From the NCBI GenBank assembly GCA_051954955.1, contig JBQCHF010000090.1:27607-91606 (forward strand): a stretch of 64,000 nucleotides of DNA, written 5' to 3'. A model generated the notes under the pieces. The model had not been told where the DNA came from, made no database searches, and worked only from the letters and a program-made list of their open reading frames with translations. Positions 49,006 to 57,414 of this stretch are shown in pieces; position 1 is the stretch's first letter, and each line of letters opens with the position of its first letter. The stretch is from JBQCHF01 sp051954955 (GTDB taxonomy: Bacteria > Actinomycetota > Actinomycetes > Motilibacterales > Motilibacteraceae). The position numbers and the translations under genes were made by a program.

Positions 49006-49863
49006 GTGCAGCCGCATCCGCCCGACGGCGCCCCGGCGCTGGACCGCAGCCACCCCGTGCCGCTGCGGTCGGCCGCCTTCTTCGACCTGGACAAGACGAT
49101 CATCGCCAAGTCCAGCACCCTGGCGTTCTCGCGGCCCTTCTACCACGGCGGTCTGATCAACCGGCGGGCCGTGCTCAAGAGCGCCTACGCGCAGTTCGTC
49201 TACCTGGTCGGCGGCGCGGACCACGACCAGATGGAGCGCATGCGCGAGTACCTCTCCGCGCTGTGCACCGGCTGGCCGGTGCAGCAGGTGCAGGACATCG
49301 TGGCCGAGACGCTGCACGAGCTCATCGACCCGCTCATCTACGAGGAGGCCGCGGCCCTCATCGAGCAGCACCACGCGGCCGGGCGCGACGTCGTCATCGT
49401 CAGCTCCTCCGGCGCCGAGGTGGTCGAGCCCATCGGCGAGCTGCTGGGCGCGGACCGGGTGGTGGCCACCCGGATGGTGGCGCAGGACGGGCTCTACACC
49501 GGCGAGATCGCCTTCTACGCCTACGGCGAGCACAAGGCCAGCGCCGTCCGCGAGCTGGCCGAGCAGGAGGGCTACGACCTCTCGCGCTGCTACGCCTACA
49601 GCGACTCGGTCACCGACCTGCCGATGCTCGAGGAGGTCGGTCACCCGCACGCGGTCAACCCCGACCGGGCGCTGCGCAAGGAGGCGCTGGCCCGGGAGTG
49701 GCCGGTGCTGGTGTTCAGCCGCCCGGTGTCCCTGCGCGAGCGGGTCGGTCGGGTCCCCCTGCCCCCGCCGCCGGCGCTCGTCGCGGTCGCGGTGGCCGCC
49801 GGCGCCGCCACCGCCGGGCTGGTCTGGCTCGCCACCCGCCGTCGCCCGTCGCTCGGCGCCTGA
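49006..49863 (+). CDS. HAD-IB family hydrolase (Rv3661/SerB-like) with a C-terminal membrane anchor
   Basis: From GTG 49006 the product has 285 residues. The HAD motifs are SAAFFDLDKTIIAKSSTLAF (nucleophile Asp near 27), VVIVSSSGAEVVEP (motif II Ser), EHKASAVRELAE (motif III Lys) and YAYSDSVTDLPMLEEVGHPHAVNPDRAL (motif IV). This is the HAD-IB phosphatase subgroup. A late helix PALVAVAVAAGAATAGLVWLATRR gives a membrane tail. It faces ssd across the 6C RNA, as Rv3661 does in M. tuberculosis; related Streptomyces proteins affect differentiation. The physiological substrate is not known. Confidence 0.9.
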   Translation: MQPHPPDGAPALDRSHPVPLRSAAFFDLDKTIIAKSSTLAFSRPFYHGGLINRRAVLKSAYAQFVYLVGGADHDQMERMREYLSALCTGWPVQQVQDIVAETLHELIDPLIYEEAAALIEQHHAAGRDVVIVSSSGAEVVEPIGELLGADRVVATRMVAQDGLYTGEIAFYAYGEHKASAVRELAEQEGYDLSRCYAYSDSVTDLPMLEEVGHPHAVNPDRALRKEALAREWPVLVFSRPVSLRERVGRVPLPPPPALVAVAVAAGAATAGLVWLATRRRPSLGA

Positions 49864-49919
49864 GGGGCGGGCGGATGTCTCCGATCGATGGCCGGGCCGT
49901 GCGGGTGGTGGCGGCCTAG

Positions 49920-50453
49920 GTGCGCAGGGTCCGAACCGGGGGCGCCGCCTCCCCGGTCGTCGTCGTCGCGCTGCTGCTCGCCGCCGTGGTGGTGGGCGCG
50001 GGTGCCCTGCTGGCCGCGCGCGGGTCGGCCGGCCCAGGAACCGCCACCCCCACCCCCACCGCGGTGAGCGCGGACGACCTCGCCCTCCGGGTCGAGGGTC
50101 GCGGGCGGCTCGACGCCGACGGCGACACCCTCGTCCTGGTCGTGCCCGTGGCTGCCGACGTCGCCGGCGCCGTCACGCTGGGCCGACCGACCGGGCTGCC
50201 CCCGACGCTGCACGCCCTGGACGCGCAGACGCGGATCCCGGCGGGGGGCACGGGCTCGCTGCGGCTGGGATGGGACGGGCCGGACTGCACCCGCGACGTC
50301 CCGGACCGGGTGCTGCCCGACGTCACCCTGCCGGTCACGATCGCCGGCCGGACGCTGCAGACGCGCCTGGACACCAGCGGCGCGGACCGGCTGCTGCGGC
50401 AGACCTGGGTGTCCGGCTGCGGTATCCAGCCGACGCCTCCGCAGGGCCACTGA
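49920..50453 (+). CDS. Single-pass membrane protein with one Cys-pair domain (family member 1)
   Basis: The product has 177 residues from GTG 49920. A short basic start (RRVRTGGAASP) is followed by helix VVVVALLLAAVVVGAGALLAA, a Thr/Pro linker (GTATPTPTAV) and one beta-rich domain of about 120 residues. It shares with members at 50877, 51946 and 55080 the pattern G-G-T-G-S-L-R-L...C near the centre (RLGWDGPDCTRD) and a final C (WVSGCGIQ). The domain is expected outside the cell with the two Cys disulfide-bonded. No known family was recognised. It lies 56 bp after the HAD gene. Confidence 0.7.
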   Translation: MRRVRTGGAASPVVVVALLLAAVVVGAGALLAARGSAGPGTATPTPTAVSADDLALRVEGRGRLDADGDTLVLVVPVAADVAGAVTLGRPTGLPPTLHALDAQTRIPAGGTGSLRLGWDGPDCTRDVPDRVLPDVTLPVTIAGRTLQTRLDTSGADRLLRQTWVSGCGIQPTPPQGH

Positions 50454-50876
50454 ACCTCGCCGGGCATTGTTCGACGCATACCTCCTACACAGCGTCGCAG
50501 TCTCCTACGATACGTAGTAGGTCCGCACGTGCGGGCGGCGCCGACCCGAGGGTCGACGCCGTCCACTGGCCGCCTCGCCCCGGTGACCAGGCGTGCTTTC
50601 CGTTTCGTCGACGGGCACGAGGCCCGATGCTGACGACCCTGACGCGGGTGAGGGACGACGCGTGGGTGCCGGGGCGTGCGGTTGTCGTTCGGTCGCTGCG
50701 AGCCGGACCGGTGAAAGGTCTGCCGGAACCTCCCTGAGCGCTCGACGTGCCGGCTCCTTGACCGCAGCTCCGTCGTACACCCGTGACGCAGGGGAGCGGA
50801 AGCCCTGGCCCGGATCCTTTACCTTCCGGCCGGTCTCGGCGTGTGGGCGCCGGAGTGCTGTGCCACCGTGGGGCAC
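50454..50876. other. Gap of 423 bp without a gene
   Basis: Six-frame reading gives no frame with proper coding character. A palindrome is present at 50505-50517. The rest is unassigned and should contain the promoter of the gene at 50877. Confidence 0.45.
50505..50517. promoter_or_regulatory. Palindrome matching the one at 15806
   Basis: CTACG-ATA-CGTAG is a perfect 5-bp dyad inside CTCCTACGATACGTAGTAG. It shares CTCCTACGA-ACGTAG with 15806-15824. It may be a site for the same regulator. Confidence 0.4.
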
Positions 50877-51887
50877 GTGTCGCGGGAGACGCTGGGCGAG
50901 GACGACGAGGGCGGGGCCGCCGACCACCTCGAGCCGGTCGACCTCGACGCCCCACCAGCTGTCCCCTACAGGTCGTCGGAGAGTCGTCTTGGCCGCGTGC
51001 CGCGACCTGCCCTGGCCGTCGCGGTGGTGGCCGCGCTGCTGCTCGCCGGGACGGCCGGCGCCTGGGTCCAGCACCGGCGGGACGTGCGGGAGCAGGAGCG
51101 GCGGGCCGCCGGCGTCCTGCTGCTGACGGGGACCCCCGGCGGTGCGACCAGCGACCCATCCGGCGTGCTGGTCCAGGTGGTGCTGACCAACGAGGGGACG
51201 CTGCCGGTCGACGTGGTCGGCGTCGGCGTCGACCTCCCCGGCGTCTACGTCCGCGCCATCGACCCCCGCCCGGCGCGCCTGGGTCCGGGGGCGACCCGCG
51301 CGGTGCAGGTGCACGCGGTGGTCGACTGCTACCGGGCTCGCGACGCCGCCCTGCAGGGGGCCGGCGCGACGCCCGCGCAGCTGGAGGTGCGGGCCCGGAC
51401 CGCGGACGGGCAGACCCGCACGCTGACGGTGCCCGGACGGGCCGGCGACCGGCCCTGGGAGTCCCTCTTCGCCGGGCTCGGGTGCGGCACCGGCGACGCC
51501 GCGCTCGCGGTGGCCCTGGACGGCTCGCCGCGCCCGTCCACCGGCCGGCTGGTGGTGCCGCTGCGGATCACCGGCGGCGACCGCGCCCTGCGCCTGCTCT
51601 CGCTGCGTCCCCAGCTCGGCCGCGAGGCCGGCACCGACCCGCAGCTGCCGGTCGACCTCCCCGCCCGCGGCGCGGCCCGCGTCGTGCTGACCATCGGGCC
51701 GCCGCGCTGCGACCTGCTCGCCGCCGGGGTCGCCGACCAGCAGCTGCCCGACGGCGTCCGCGTCACCCTCGCCGATGCCGCCGGCCCCTCGGCGGACCGG
51801 CCGGCCGCCACCCAGGTGCTCCTGCCCCTCGGCCCGGAGTACGGCCGCGCCCTGGCCGAGATGGTCCGCGCAGCCTGTCCGGCCTGA
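50877..51887 (+). CDS. Single-pass membrane protein with two Cys-pair domains (family member 2)
   Basis: The product has 336 residues from GTG 50877. It starts SRETLGEDDEGG, an acidic cytoplasmic segment; the helix PALAVAVVAALLLAGTAGAW covers residues 44-63. Two beta-rich domains follow, each with a Cys pair: HAVVDCYRAR with GLGCGTGD, and PPRCDLL with RAACPA. The first has VVLTNEGTLPVDVVGVGVDLPG, an Ig-like strand pattern. The end LGPEYGRALAEMVRAACP recurs in member 4 (LGPDYVAAMVKFLARCP). Topology is inferred as N-in, domains out. The function is unknown. Confidence 0.75.
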   Translation: MSRETLGEDDEGGAADHLEPVDLDAPPAVPYRSSESRLGRVPRPALAVAVVAALLLAGTAGAWVQHRRDVREQERRAAGVLLLTGTPGGATSDPSGVLVQVVLTNEGTLPVDVVGVGVDLPGVYVRAIDPRPARLGPGATRAVQVHAVVDCYRARDAALQGAGATPAQLEVRARTADGQTRTLTVPGRAGDRPWESLFAGLGCGTGDAALAVALDGSPRPSTGRLVVPLRITGGDRALRLLSLRPQLGREAGTDPQLPVDLPARGAARVVLTIGPPRCDLLAAGVADQQLPDGVRVTLADAAGPSADRPAATQVLLPLGPEYGRALAEMVRAACPA

Positions 51888-51945
51888 GCATCCCGCCTAC
51901 CCTGGCGGCGGATCCAGCAGGTCGGCCGGCGAGGGGGGATGGTGG

Positions 51946-52968
51946 ATGTCCCGCGAGGAGCTGGCCGGCGGTCCGGCACCCCCCGGACCGGACGGCGAGC
52001 GCACCGGCAGCCCGTCGCGGCAGGACGACGTCGTCGAGCTGTCCGGCGATCCGGGCACCGACCGGACGCGCGTCGCCCCGGGCGCCCACCCCCGCTCCGC
52101 CACCCTGTCCGCGCTGCGCCGGCACCCCCGCACCGCGGGCGCCGCGCTCACCGCGCTCGTGCTGGCCGCGCTCCTCGGCGCCGTCGTGCGCGGCGCGCTG
52201 GACGAGCGATCGCGGCTGCGCGCCGACGCCCGGGACGTGCACCTCTACGCCTGGCCCACCTCGGTCGACTCCGCGGGCAGCACCGACCGCACCCTCACCG
52301 CCGTGCGGGTGGAGCTGCTCAACGCGGGCCGCGCCCGGGTGATCGTGAGCGGGGCCGCCGTCGACGGCATGCCGGCGCTGCGGCCGGAGCCGGCCCGGCT
52401 GGAGCTGCCCGCCGGCGGGCGCGGATCGTTCCGGCTCCAGGCGGCGGTGCCGTGCGCCACCGATGCACCCCGCGGGCAGCTGCAGCTGCGGGTCGACCCC
52501 GAGGGCGGGCCGCCGCTCACCGTCACGGCGGTGACCGTGCCGACCGACCTGAGCTGGCAGGACGTCTTCTCCCGGGGCGGCTGCACCGGCGGCGGGGCCG
52601 AGCCGGCGTTCGTGGCCGCCGTCGTGGGCACCCCGCGCGCCGTGGCCGGCCGGGTGCAGGTCGACGTCCGCGCGCAGGCCGGGCCGCAGGGGCCGGTGTC
52701 GATCGACGACGTGGGCCTGGACGTGCAGCAGGGCAGCAGCACCAGCCCGGAGCTCCCGCTGCGCCTCGCCGCCGGGTCCGGCGCCGTCGTGCGCCTCGTC
52801 GTCGACCCGCCGGCCTGCGGCACCGAGGGGCTGCCGGCGCAGATCGCCAGCGCGGTGCACGTGCGCTGGGCACCGACCGGGGGCCCGGAGCAGGACAGCT
52901 ACGTCGACGGCGGCCCCGCCCTGCTCACCGCCGCGGTGCACGCGCAGGACCAGGCCTGCCGGCGCTGA
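51946..52968 (+). CDS. Single-pass membrane protein with two Cys-pair domains (family member 3)
   Basis: The product has 340 residues from ATG 51946, after GAGGGGGGATGG. It opens SREELAGGPAPPGPDGERTG, a polar segment of about 60 residues, with its membrane helix at 63-82 (TAGAALTALVLAALLGAVV). The two outer domains have VRVELLNAGRARVIVSGAAVDG and Cys at VPCATDA, RGGCTGGG, PPACGTE and QACRR, matching the spacing of member 2. It lies 58 bp after member 2 on the same strand, so the two probably form an operon. No enzyme motif is seen. Confidence 0.75.
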   Translation: MSREELAGGPAPPGPDGERTGSPSRQDDVVELSGDPGTDRTRVAPGAHPRSATLSALRRHPRTAGAALTALVLAALLGAVVRGALDERSRLRADARDVHLYAWPTSVDSAGSTDRTLTAVRVELLNAGRARVIVSGAAVDGMPALRPEPARLELPAGGRGSFRLQAAVPCATDAPRGQLQLRVDPEGGPPLTVTAVTVPTDLSWQDVFSRGGCTGGGAEPAFVAAVVGTPRAVAGRVQVDVRAQAGPQGPVSIDDVGLDVQQGSSTSPELPLRLAAGSGAVVRLVVDPPACGTEGLPAQIASAVHVRWAPTGGPEQDSYVDGGPALLTAAVHAQDQACRR

Positions 52969-52994
52969 CCGCTGCACGCCCGCCCCTCCTCGGC

Positions 52995-53879
52995 TCAGGT
53001 CCCGGCGGACCGCGCCACCGTCTCGCAGACCGCCAGCCCCTCGCGGGCACCGATCTCCACCGCGCGGGCGCAGTGCCGCACCCAGCCGGCCACGCCGTCG
53101 GGCGTGCCGGCGAGATAGCCGCACAGGGCGTCGGCGTAGACCTGGGGCCCGAGCTCGAGGTGGCCCACCTCGGGCACCGCCACCGCACGCGGGTCCAGCC
53201 CCCGCCCCGCCAGCACCATCCGCTGCGCGGCCAGGGCGACCAGCACGTTGCCCCAGGCGAAGGGCCGCAGCGCCAGCACCTCGGCGTGCACGACCGCGGC
53301 GACCACGAGCGCGGGCGCGCGGGTGGGGGCGACCAGGAGCGCGGCCAGGGCGTCGAGCCGCTGCGCCACCTCGGCCGGCGCCGGGACGGGGCCGAGCTCC
53401 AGCGCGTCGGCGACCATCGCGCCCGGCGGGCGCGGCCGGCCGACGACGTCGGCGGGGAGCACGTCGGCGGCCGCCACCACGTGCAGCCGGGCCAGCGCCT
53501 GCAGCGGAGCCCGCTCCCATGTGGGCAGCAGCGTGCCGACCTCGGCCGAGACCCGCAGCGCCCCGCGCAGGGCGGCGAGGTCGCGGTCGGCGGCGGCCGC
53601 GGCGTCGGCCTCGGGGGTGAACAGCGCGCCGGCGCGGACCTGGGCGCGCACCTCGTCGAGCCGGTCCCCGCCGTCCGGGCCGGCGTCGCGGCCTTGCTGC
53701 AGGTCCGCCGCGGCCACCGCCGCGCGCAGGCTGCACTCCACGGTGACCGCGGCGAAGGAGCGGCGCAGGACCCGGTGCGCGAGCAGCCCGTCGACGGCGG
53801 ATCGGGCCTGCTCGGCGGCCCCGGGGACGCCGGGCAGGGCGGCCACCGCCGCCAGCGGGTCGGCGGGTGCGGAGGTCAC
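52995..53879 (-). CDS. Fic-like/Rv3662c-type conserved protein
   Basis: From GTG 53879 the product has 294 residues (ATG 53906 is an alternative). It is mainly helical. The segment VVHAEVLALRPFAWGNVLVALAAQRMVL resembles the Fic motif HPFxxGNGR, with Arg-Pro-Phe for His-Pro-Phe and GNV for GNG, so the catalytic His and the phosphate-binding loop appear altered. AMP transfer is therefore doubtful. In M. tuberculosis Rv3662c lies next to Rv3661 in the same sense; here it is separated by the Cys-pair genes. A leaderless methyltransferase gene diverges from its 5' end. Confidence 0.7.
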   Translation of the reverse strand: MTSAPADPLAAVAALPGVPGAAEQARSAVDGLLAHRVLRRSFAAVTVECSLRAAVAAADLQQGRDAGPDGGDRLDEVRAQVRAGALFTPEADAAAAADRDLAALRGALRVSAEVGTLLPTWERAPLQALARLHVVAAADVLPADVVGRPRPPGAMVADALELGPVPAPAEVAQRLDALAALLVAPTRAPALVVAAVVHAEVLALRPFAWGNVLVALAAQRMVLAGRGLDPRAVAVPEVGHLELGPQVYADALCGYLAGTPDGVAGWVRHCARAVEIGAREGLAVCETVARSAGT

Positions 53880-53891
53880 GGCCGACCACCC

Positions 53892-53897
53892 TAGGGT
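53892..53897 (+). promoter_or_regulatory. -10 box of the methyltransferase gene
   Basis: TAGGGT lies 7 nt before ATG 53905 with no ribosome site between. Confidence 0.5.
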
Positions 53898-53904
53898 GAG
53901 CGGC

Positions 53905-54684
53905 ATGGCGTCCCTCCAGCGGCCGGAGCAGCCGAGGACCCCAGCCGGTTGGGACGCCGGCGACTGGCGCCGCCGCGGCGGGTCCTTCGGCGACGGCGCG
54001 CAGGCGTACCACGCCGCCCGGCCCGGCTACCCCGACGCCCTGGTCGGCTGGCTGCTGGCTCCGGCCGGCTCCGGCTCGCCGCAGGTGGCCGACGTCGGGG
54101 CCGGCACCGGCGTGCTCAGCCGCGCCCTCGCCGCCCGCGGCCTGCGGGTGCTCGCCCTGGACCCGGCGCGCGCGATGCTCGCCCACGCCGGGGTGCCCGC
54201 CGCGGTCGCCCGCGCCGAGCAGCTGCCCCTGCCCGGCCACGTCGTCGACGCCGTCACGGTGGGCCAGGCGTTCCACTGGTTCGACGCCCCCCGCGCGCTG
54301 GCCGAGTTCGCCCGGGTGCTCCGGCCCGCAGGTGTGCTGGCGATGTGCTGGAACCGCACCGACATGGCGGTCGCTCCCTGGGTGGGCGAGCTCGCGCTGC
54401 CCGCCTCGGGCCGGGAGGGCGTCGCCATCACGCCGGTGCCCGCCATCACCGCGAGCGGTCTGTTCGGTGCGGTGGAGGAGCGCGAGGAGCGCTTCGTCCA
54501 GCACCTCGACGTCGACGGCCTGCTCACGCTGGTCTCGAGCCAGTCGGCGTACCTGGTGGGGTCCGACGACTCCCGCGCGGCGATGCTCGACGCGGCGCGC
54601 TCGGTGCACGCGGCGCACGCCGGGAGCGACGGGGTGCTCGCGCTGCCGTGGGTGGCGACGGGGTTCCGGACGCGGCGCTCCTAG
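53905..54684 (+). CDS. Class I SAM-dependent methyltransferase (UbiE-like)
   Basis: The product has 259 residues. It opens with SFGDGAQAYHAARPGYPDALVGWLL, as in Methyltransf_11/25 proteins. Motif I is VADVGAGTGVLSRALAARGLRVLALDPARAML; motif II is AEQLPLPGHVVDAVTVGQAFHWFDAPRALAEFARVLRPAGVLAMCWN. The QAFHWFD segment is typical of a large group of small-molecule methyltransferases. The middle region EREERFVQHLDVDGLLTLVSSQSAYL is normal for it. The substrate is unknown. It diverges from the Fic-like gene. Confidence 0.9.
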   Translation: MASLQRPEQPRTPAGWDAGDWRRRGGSFGDGAQAYHAARPGYPDALVGWLLAPAGSGSPQVADVGAGTGVLSRALAARGLRVLALDPARAMLAHAGVPAAVARAEQLPLPGHVVDAVTVGQAFHWFDAPRALAEFARVLRPAGVLAMCWNRTDMAVAPWVGELALPASGREGVAITPVPAITASGLFGAVEEREERFVQHLDVDGLLTLVSSQSAYLVGSDDSRAAMLDAARSVHAAHAGSDGVLALPWVATGFRTRRS

Positions 54685-54939
54685 CTAGGACGTGTCTGGT
54701 GGATCTTCCGTCGATCAGGGAGCGGGCCATGGCGCCCGGTCCGGCAAGGCGGAGGAGTTCCGCGTAGCGGGGTTCTACGCGGGACGACGACAACACAACC
54801 GGTCGGGATGCCATGGTCCGCGAGCCGGCGGTGATCCAGCAGACGCGGCCAAGTCCGTCGCTGCGGCTCCCAGCGTGGAAAAGGCGGCTGTTGACGGGAG
54901 GAGCTGCGCTCGGCGGGGCGTCTGCTGCCCGCTGCGGTA

Positions 54940-54989
54940 CATGGGTGGACTCCCGCTACGCATCTCCGCATAGCGGGAGTCCACCCATG
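54940..54989. repeat. Intergenic hairpin repeat, copy C (perfect form)
   Basis: CATGGGTGGACTCCCGCTA (54940-54958) and TAGCGGGAGTCCACCCATG (54971-54989) form a perfect 19-bp inverted repeat with a 12-nt spacer. The right arm equals copies A and B. This copy looks the most intact. Confidence 0.9.
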
Positions 54990-55010
54990 CGAGGGGCGCG
55001 GGCCCGATCG

Positions 55011-55033
55011 CGTCACCAGCGCCGTTGACCGTG
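55011..55033 (+). repeat. 23-bp invariant motif, copy C
   Basis: Identical to 12166-12188 and in the same orientation relative to the hairpin, here 22 bp away. Confidence 0.85.
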
Positions 55034-55079
55034 CGCCCGCCCAGCCCGGCAGCGGCGGATCCCGGGGCGACCGCGCCAC

Positions 55080-56108
55080 TCAGCCAGCGGGCTTGTCCGG
55101 GCACCTCGCCAGGAACTTCACCATCGCCGCCACGTAGTCGGGGCCCAGGTCCACCCAGGACCCCTGCTGCCCGGACTGGCCGACCACCTGGCTGTTCACC
55201 GAGAGCCCCGACGGCGGGAAGCCGGCGCCGCTGTCCGGGCACTGCGGGGCGGGGAGGGTGAGGTCGAGGGCGAGGGTGCCGTTGGGCTCCATCCGCGCCG
55301 GCAGGGGCGGGCGCACCGAGGCGGCACCGTCGATGCGGTCCACCACGACCGGCTCGGCGGCGGCCAGCCGCAGGACCAGGTGCACCGAGGTCTTGCCGTC
55401 CGCACCGACCGAGACGACGACCTTCTCGGCGTCGGGGGTGCTCACCGGTTGCGGGCACAGGGCGTCGGCCAGCGGGAGGGGCAGCGCGGGCGTCCCGTCG
55501 GGCGCGCGCACCGTGGCCTCGCGGGTGCGGCCATCGGCGTCGACCGCCGTGAGCACGACCGGCAGGGTGCGCGACGCGCCGTCGGGACCGCGCAGGTCCT
55601 TGCAGTCGCCGTTCGAGCCCAGGACGCCGAGCAGCCGCAGCGACCGCTTGGCGCCTGGCGCGATCGGTGCGGGGTCGACCGGCTGCATCAGGTGGAGCAG
55701 CGCCGGCCCCACGTGGCCGCCGGTCACCCGGACCGGGCGGGACCCCGCGTTGGTCAGCGTCGCGTCCAGCTCCACCGAGCCGATGCCGGCGCCGCTGGCA
55801 CCGGTGATGTCCAGCTCCAGGTCGAGCCGGCCGGCCGCCGCCCGGTGCTGCGCCCAGCGCGGTGCACCCCACCCGGCCAGCGCGCCCACGAGCAGCGCGA
55901 GCACCAGCCCCCACACGGGGACCCCGCCGCCGCGGACCCACCGGGCCCGGCGGCGCGCCACGCCGGGCTCCGGCCGGTCGTCCGACGGCTCGCCCGTCTC
56001 ACCCGGTCCGGACGGGCCGTCGGCCTCGGCGTCCACCAGCTCCACCGGCGCACCCGGCCCCCGTCCCGGAGCACCGGACCAGCCCGATCCCAGCACCTCG
56101 CGCGACAC
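55080..56108 (-). CDS. Single-pass membrane protein with two Cys-pair domains (family member 4)
   Basis: The product has 342 residues from GTG 56108 and starts SREVLGSGWSGAPG, matching the SRE-x-L start of members 2 and 3. The acidic inner part (DGPSGPGETGEPSDDRPEPG) is followed by RRRARW and helix VPVWGLVLALLVGALAGW at 64-82. Outer domains contain VELDATLTNAGSRPVRVTGGHVG and Cys in SNGDCKDL, ADALCPQP, PAPQCPDS and ARCPDKPAG. It is on the other strand from members 1-3, with a Fic-like gene and a methyltransferase gene in between. The promoter region abuts the LytS gene, 76 bp away and divergent. Confidence 0.75.
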   Translation of the reverse strand: MSREVLGSGWSGAPGRGPGAPVELVDAEADGPSGPGETGEPSDDRPEPGVARRRARWVRGGGVPVWGLVLALLVGALAGWGAPRWAQHRAAAGRLDLELDITGASGAGIGSVELDATLTNAGSRPVRVTGGHVGPALLHLMQPVDPAPIAPGAKRSLRLLGVLGSNGDCKDLRGPDGASRTLPVVLTAVDADGRTREATVRAPDGTPALPLPLADALCPQPVSTPDAEKVVVSVGADGKTSVHLVLRLAAAEPVVVDRIDGAASVRPPLPARMEPNGTLALDLTLPAPQCPDSGAGFPPSGLSVNSQVVGQSGQQGSWVDLGPDYVAAMVKFLARCPDKPAG

Positions 56109-56172
56109 GAGCGGCCTCCCCCCGACCCCGCAGCCCGGACCGGACCGGAGCGCGGGCGTCCGCCCGGGAGGC

Positions 56173-56178
56173 TACCGT
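56173..56178 (+). promoter_or_regulatory. -10 box of the LytS gene
   Basis: TACCGT lies 6 nt before GTG 56185, the spacing seen at the other probably leaderless genes of this window. Confidence 0.45.
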
Positions 56179-56184
56179 TCGCGC

Positions 56185-57369
56185 GTGACCGGGGAGGCCG
56201 CCGCCGCGCTGGTCGGCGCGGGCGTGCTGCTCGTGGCCGGCGGCACGGTCTGGCGCGGCCGGCGGGCACGGCGGGACCTCGGCACCCCGGCCGACCGCGC
56301 CACCTTCGCCACCTTGCACACCGCCTCGCTCGCCGCGCCGCCGCTGCGGGCCGGGCTCACCGTGGCCGGGGCCCAACGCGCGGCCCGGCACCTGCGCACG
56401 CTGCTGGGGACGTCGGCCGTCTCGCTCACCGACGGCAACGCGGTGCTCGCCTGGGACGGGGCCGGCGACCGGCACACCGGGCGGGCGCTCGCCCTGGCCG
56501 CCACCACGCTGGGCACCGGGCGGGTGCAGATCCTCAGCGCCGACGCCGTGGCGTGCGCGGACCCCGAGTGCCCCATCCGCACCGCCGTGGTCGCCCCGCT
56601 CACGGTGGAGGACCGGGTGGTCGGCAGCCTGGCGGCCTACGGCACCCAGACCACCGCCGGCCTGGTGCGCGCGGTGGAGGAGGTGGCCCGCTGGGTGTCC
56701 GGCCAGCTCGACCTGGCCGAGCTCGACGCCTCCCGCACCCGGCTGATGGAGGCCGAGGTGCGCGCGCTGCGGGCGCAGATCAGCCCGCACTTCATCTACA
56801 ACTCGCTCACCGCGATCGCCTCGTTCGTGCGCACCGACCCCGAGCGGGCCCGCGAGCTGCTGCTGGAGTTCGCCGACTTCACCCGCTACTCCTTCCGCCG
56901 GCACGGCGACTTCACCACCCTGGCCGAGGAGCTGCGCAGCATCGACCGCTACCTGCTGCTGGAGAAGGCCCGTTTCGGCGACCGGCTGCAGGTGAGCCTG
57001 CAGGTGGCGCCCGAGGTGCTGCCGGTGGCGGTGCCGTTCCTGTGCCTGCAGCCGCTGGTGGAGAACGCGGTCCGGCACGGGCTGGAGGGCAAGCCCGGCA
57101 CCGGGCACGTCACGATCGTGGCCGAGGACGGCGGCCAGGTCGCCGAGATCAGCGTGGAGGACGACGGCGTGGGCAGCGACCCCGAGCAGGTCCGGCGCAC
57201 CCTGGCCGGCGAGCCCGACGGGGACAGCGTGGGCCTGGGCAACGTCGACGCCCGGCTGCGCCAGGTCTACGGCGACGAGTTCGGCCTGGTCGTCGAGACC
57301 GCGCCGGGGGCCGGCACCAAGGTGAGCCTGCGGGTGCCGAAGTACCGGGCCGGGGTCCGGGCATCGTGA
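56185..57369 (+). CDS. LytS/YpdA-type sensor histidine kinase
   Basis: The product has 394 residues from GTG 56185. One N-terminal helix (ALVGAGVLLVAGGTVW) is followed by a GAF-like sensor region holding Cys residues (ACADPECPIRTAVVAPLTVEDRVVGSLAAYG). The His_kinase domain has VRALRAQISPHFIYNSLTAIASFVRTDPERARELLLEFADFTRYSFRR (His near 203). The HATPase part has LCLQPLVENAVRHGLEGK and DDGVGSDP. Actinobacterial kinases of this kind are usually found with a LytTR regulator and a cation:acetate symporter, as here. The Cys-x4-Cys in the sensor may bind a ligand or metal, which is a guess. Confidence 0.92.
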   Translation: MTGEAAAALVGAGVLLVAGGTVWRGRRARRDLGTPADRATFATLHTASLAAPPLRAGLTVAGAQRAARHLRTLLGTSAVSLTDGNAVLAWDGAGDRHTGRALALAATTLGTGRVQILSADAVACADPECPIRTAVVAPLTVEDRVVGSLAAYGTQTTAGLVRAVEEVARWVSGQLDLAELDASRTRLMEAEVRALRAQISPHFIYNSLTAIASFVRTDPERARELLLEFADFTRYSFRRHGDFTTLAEELRSIDRYLLLEKARFGDRLQVSLQVAPEVLPVAVPFLCLQPLVENAVRHGLEGKPGTGHVTIVAEDGGQVAEISVEDDGVGSDPEQVRRTLAGEPDGDSVGLGNVDARLRQVYGDEFGLVVETAPGAGTKVSLRVPKYRAGVRAS

Positions 57370-57414
57370 GGTCGTGGTGACCCGCTCCGCCCGCTCACCC
57401 CGGGGCTGAGCGCC

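Larger units (their letters stand above)
54685..55079. other. Intergenic stretch with repeat copy C and an unassigned lower-GC part
   Basis: No gene is supported. Positions 54690-54900 differ in composition from the neighbours (GACGACGACAACACAACC) and contain inverted bits such as CCGCGTAGCGGGG; a mobile-element scar is possible but no transposase or ends were found. Repeat copy C takes 54940-55033. Confidence 0.45.

Noticed and set aside
50485..50876. Overlapping frames on both strands as genes
   Set aside because: All are Arg/Pro/Ala-rich shadow translations of GC-rich DNA and extend into the frame of the gene at 50877.
54690..54940. Insertion sequence
   Set aside because: No transposase frame, terminal repeats or target duplication could be found.
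54681..55079. Minus-strand frame of 132 residues as a gene
   Set aside because: It runs through repeat copy C, is Arg/Pro-rich and has no ribosome site or recognisable domain.
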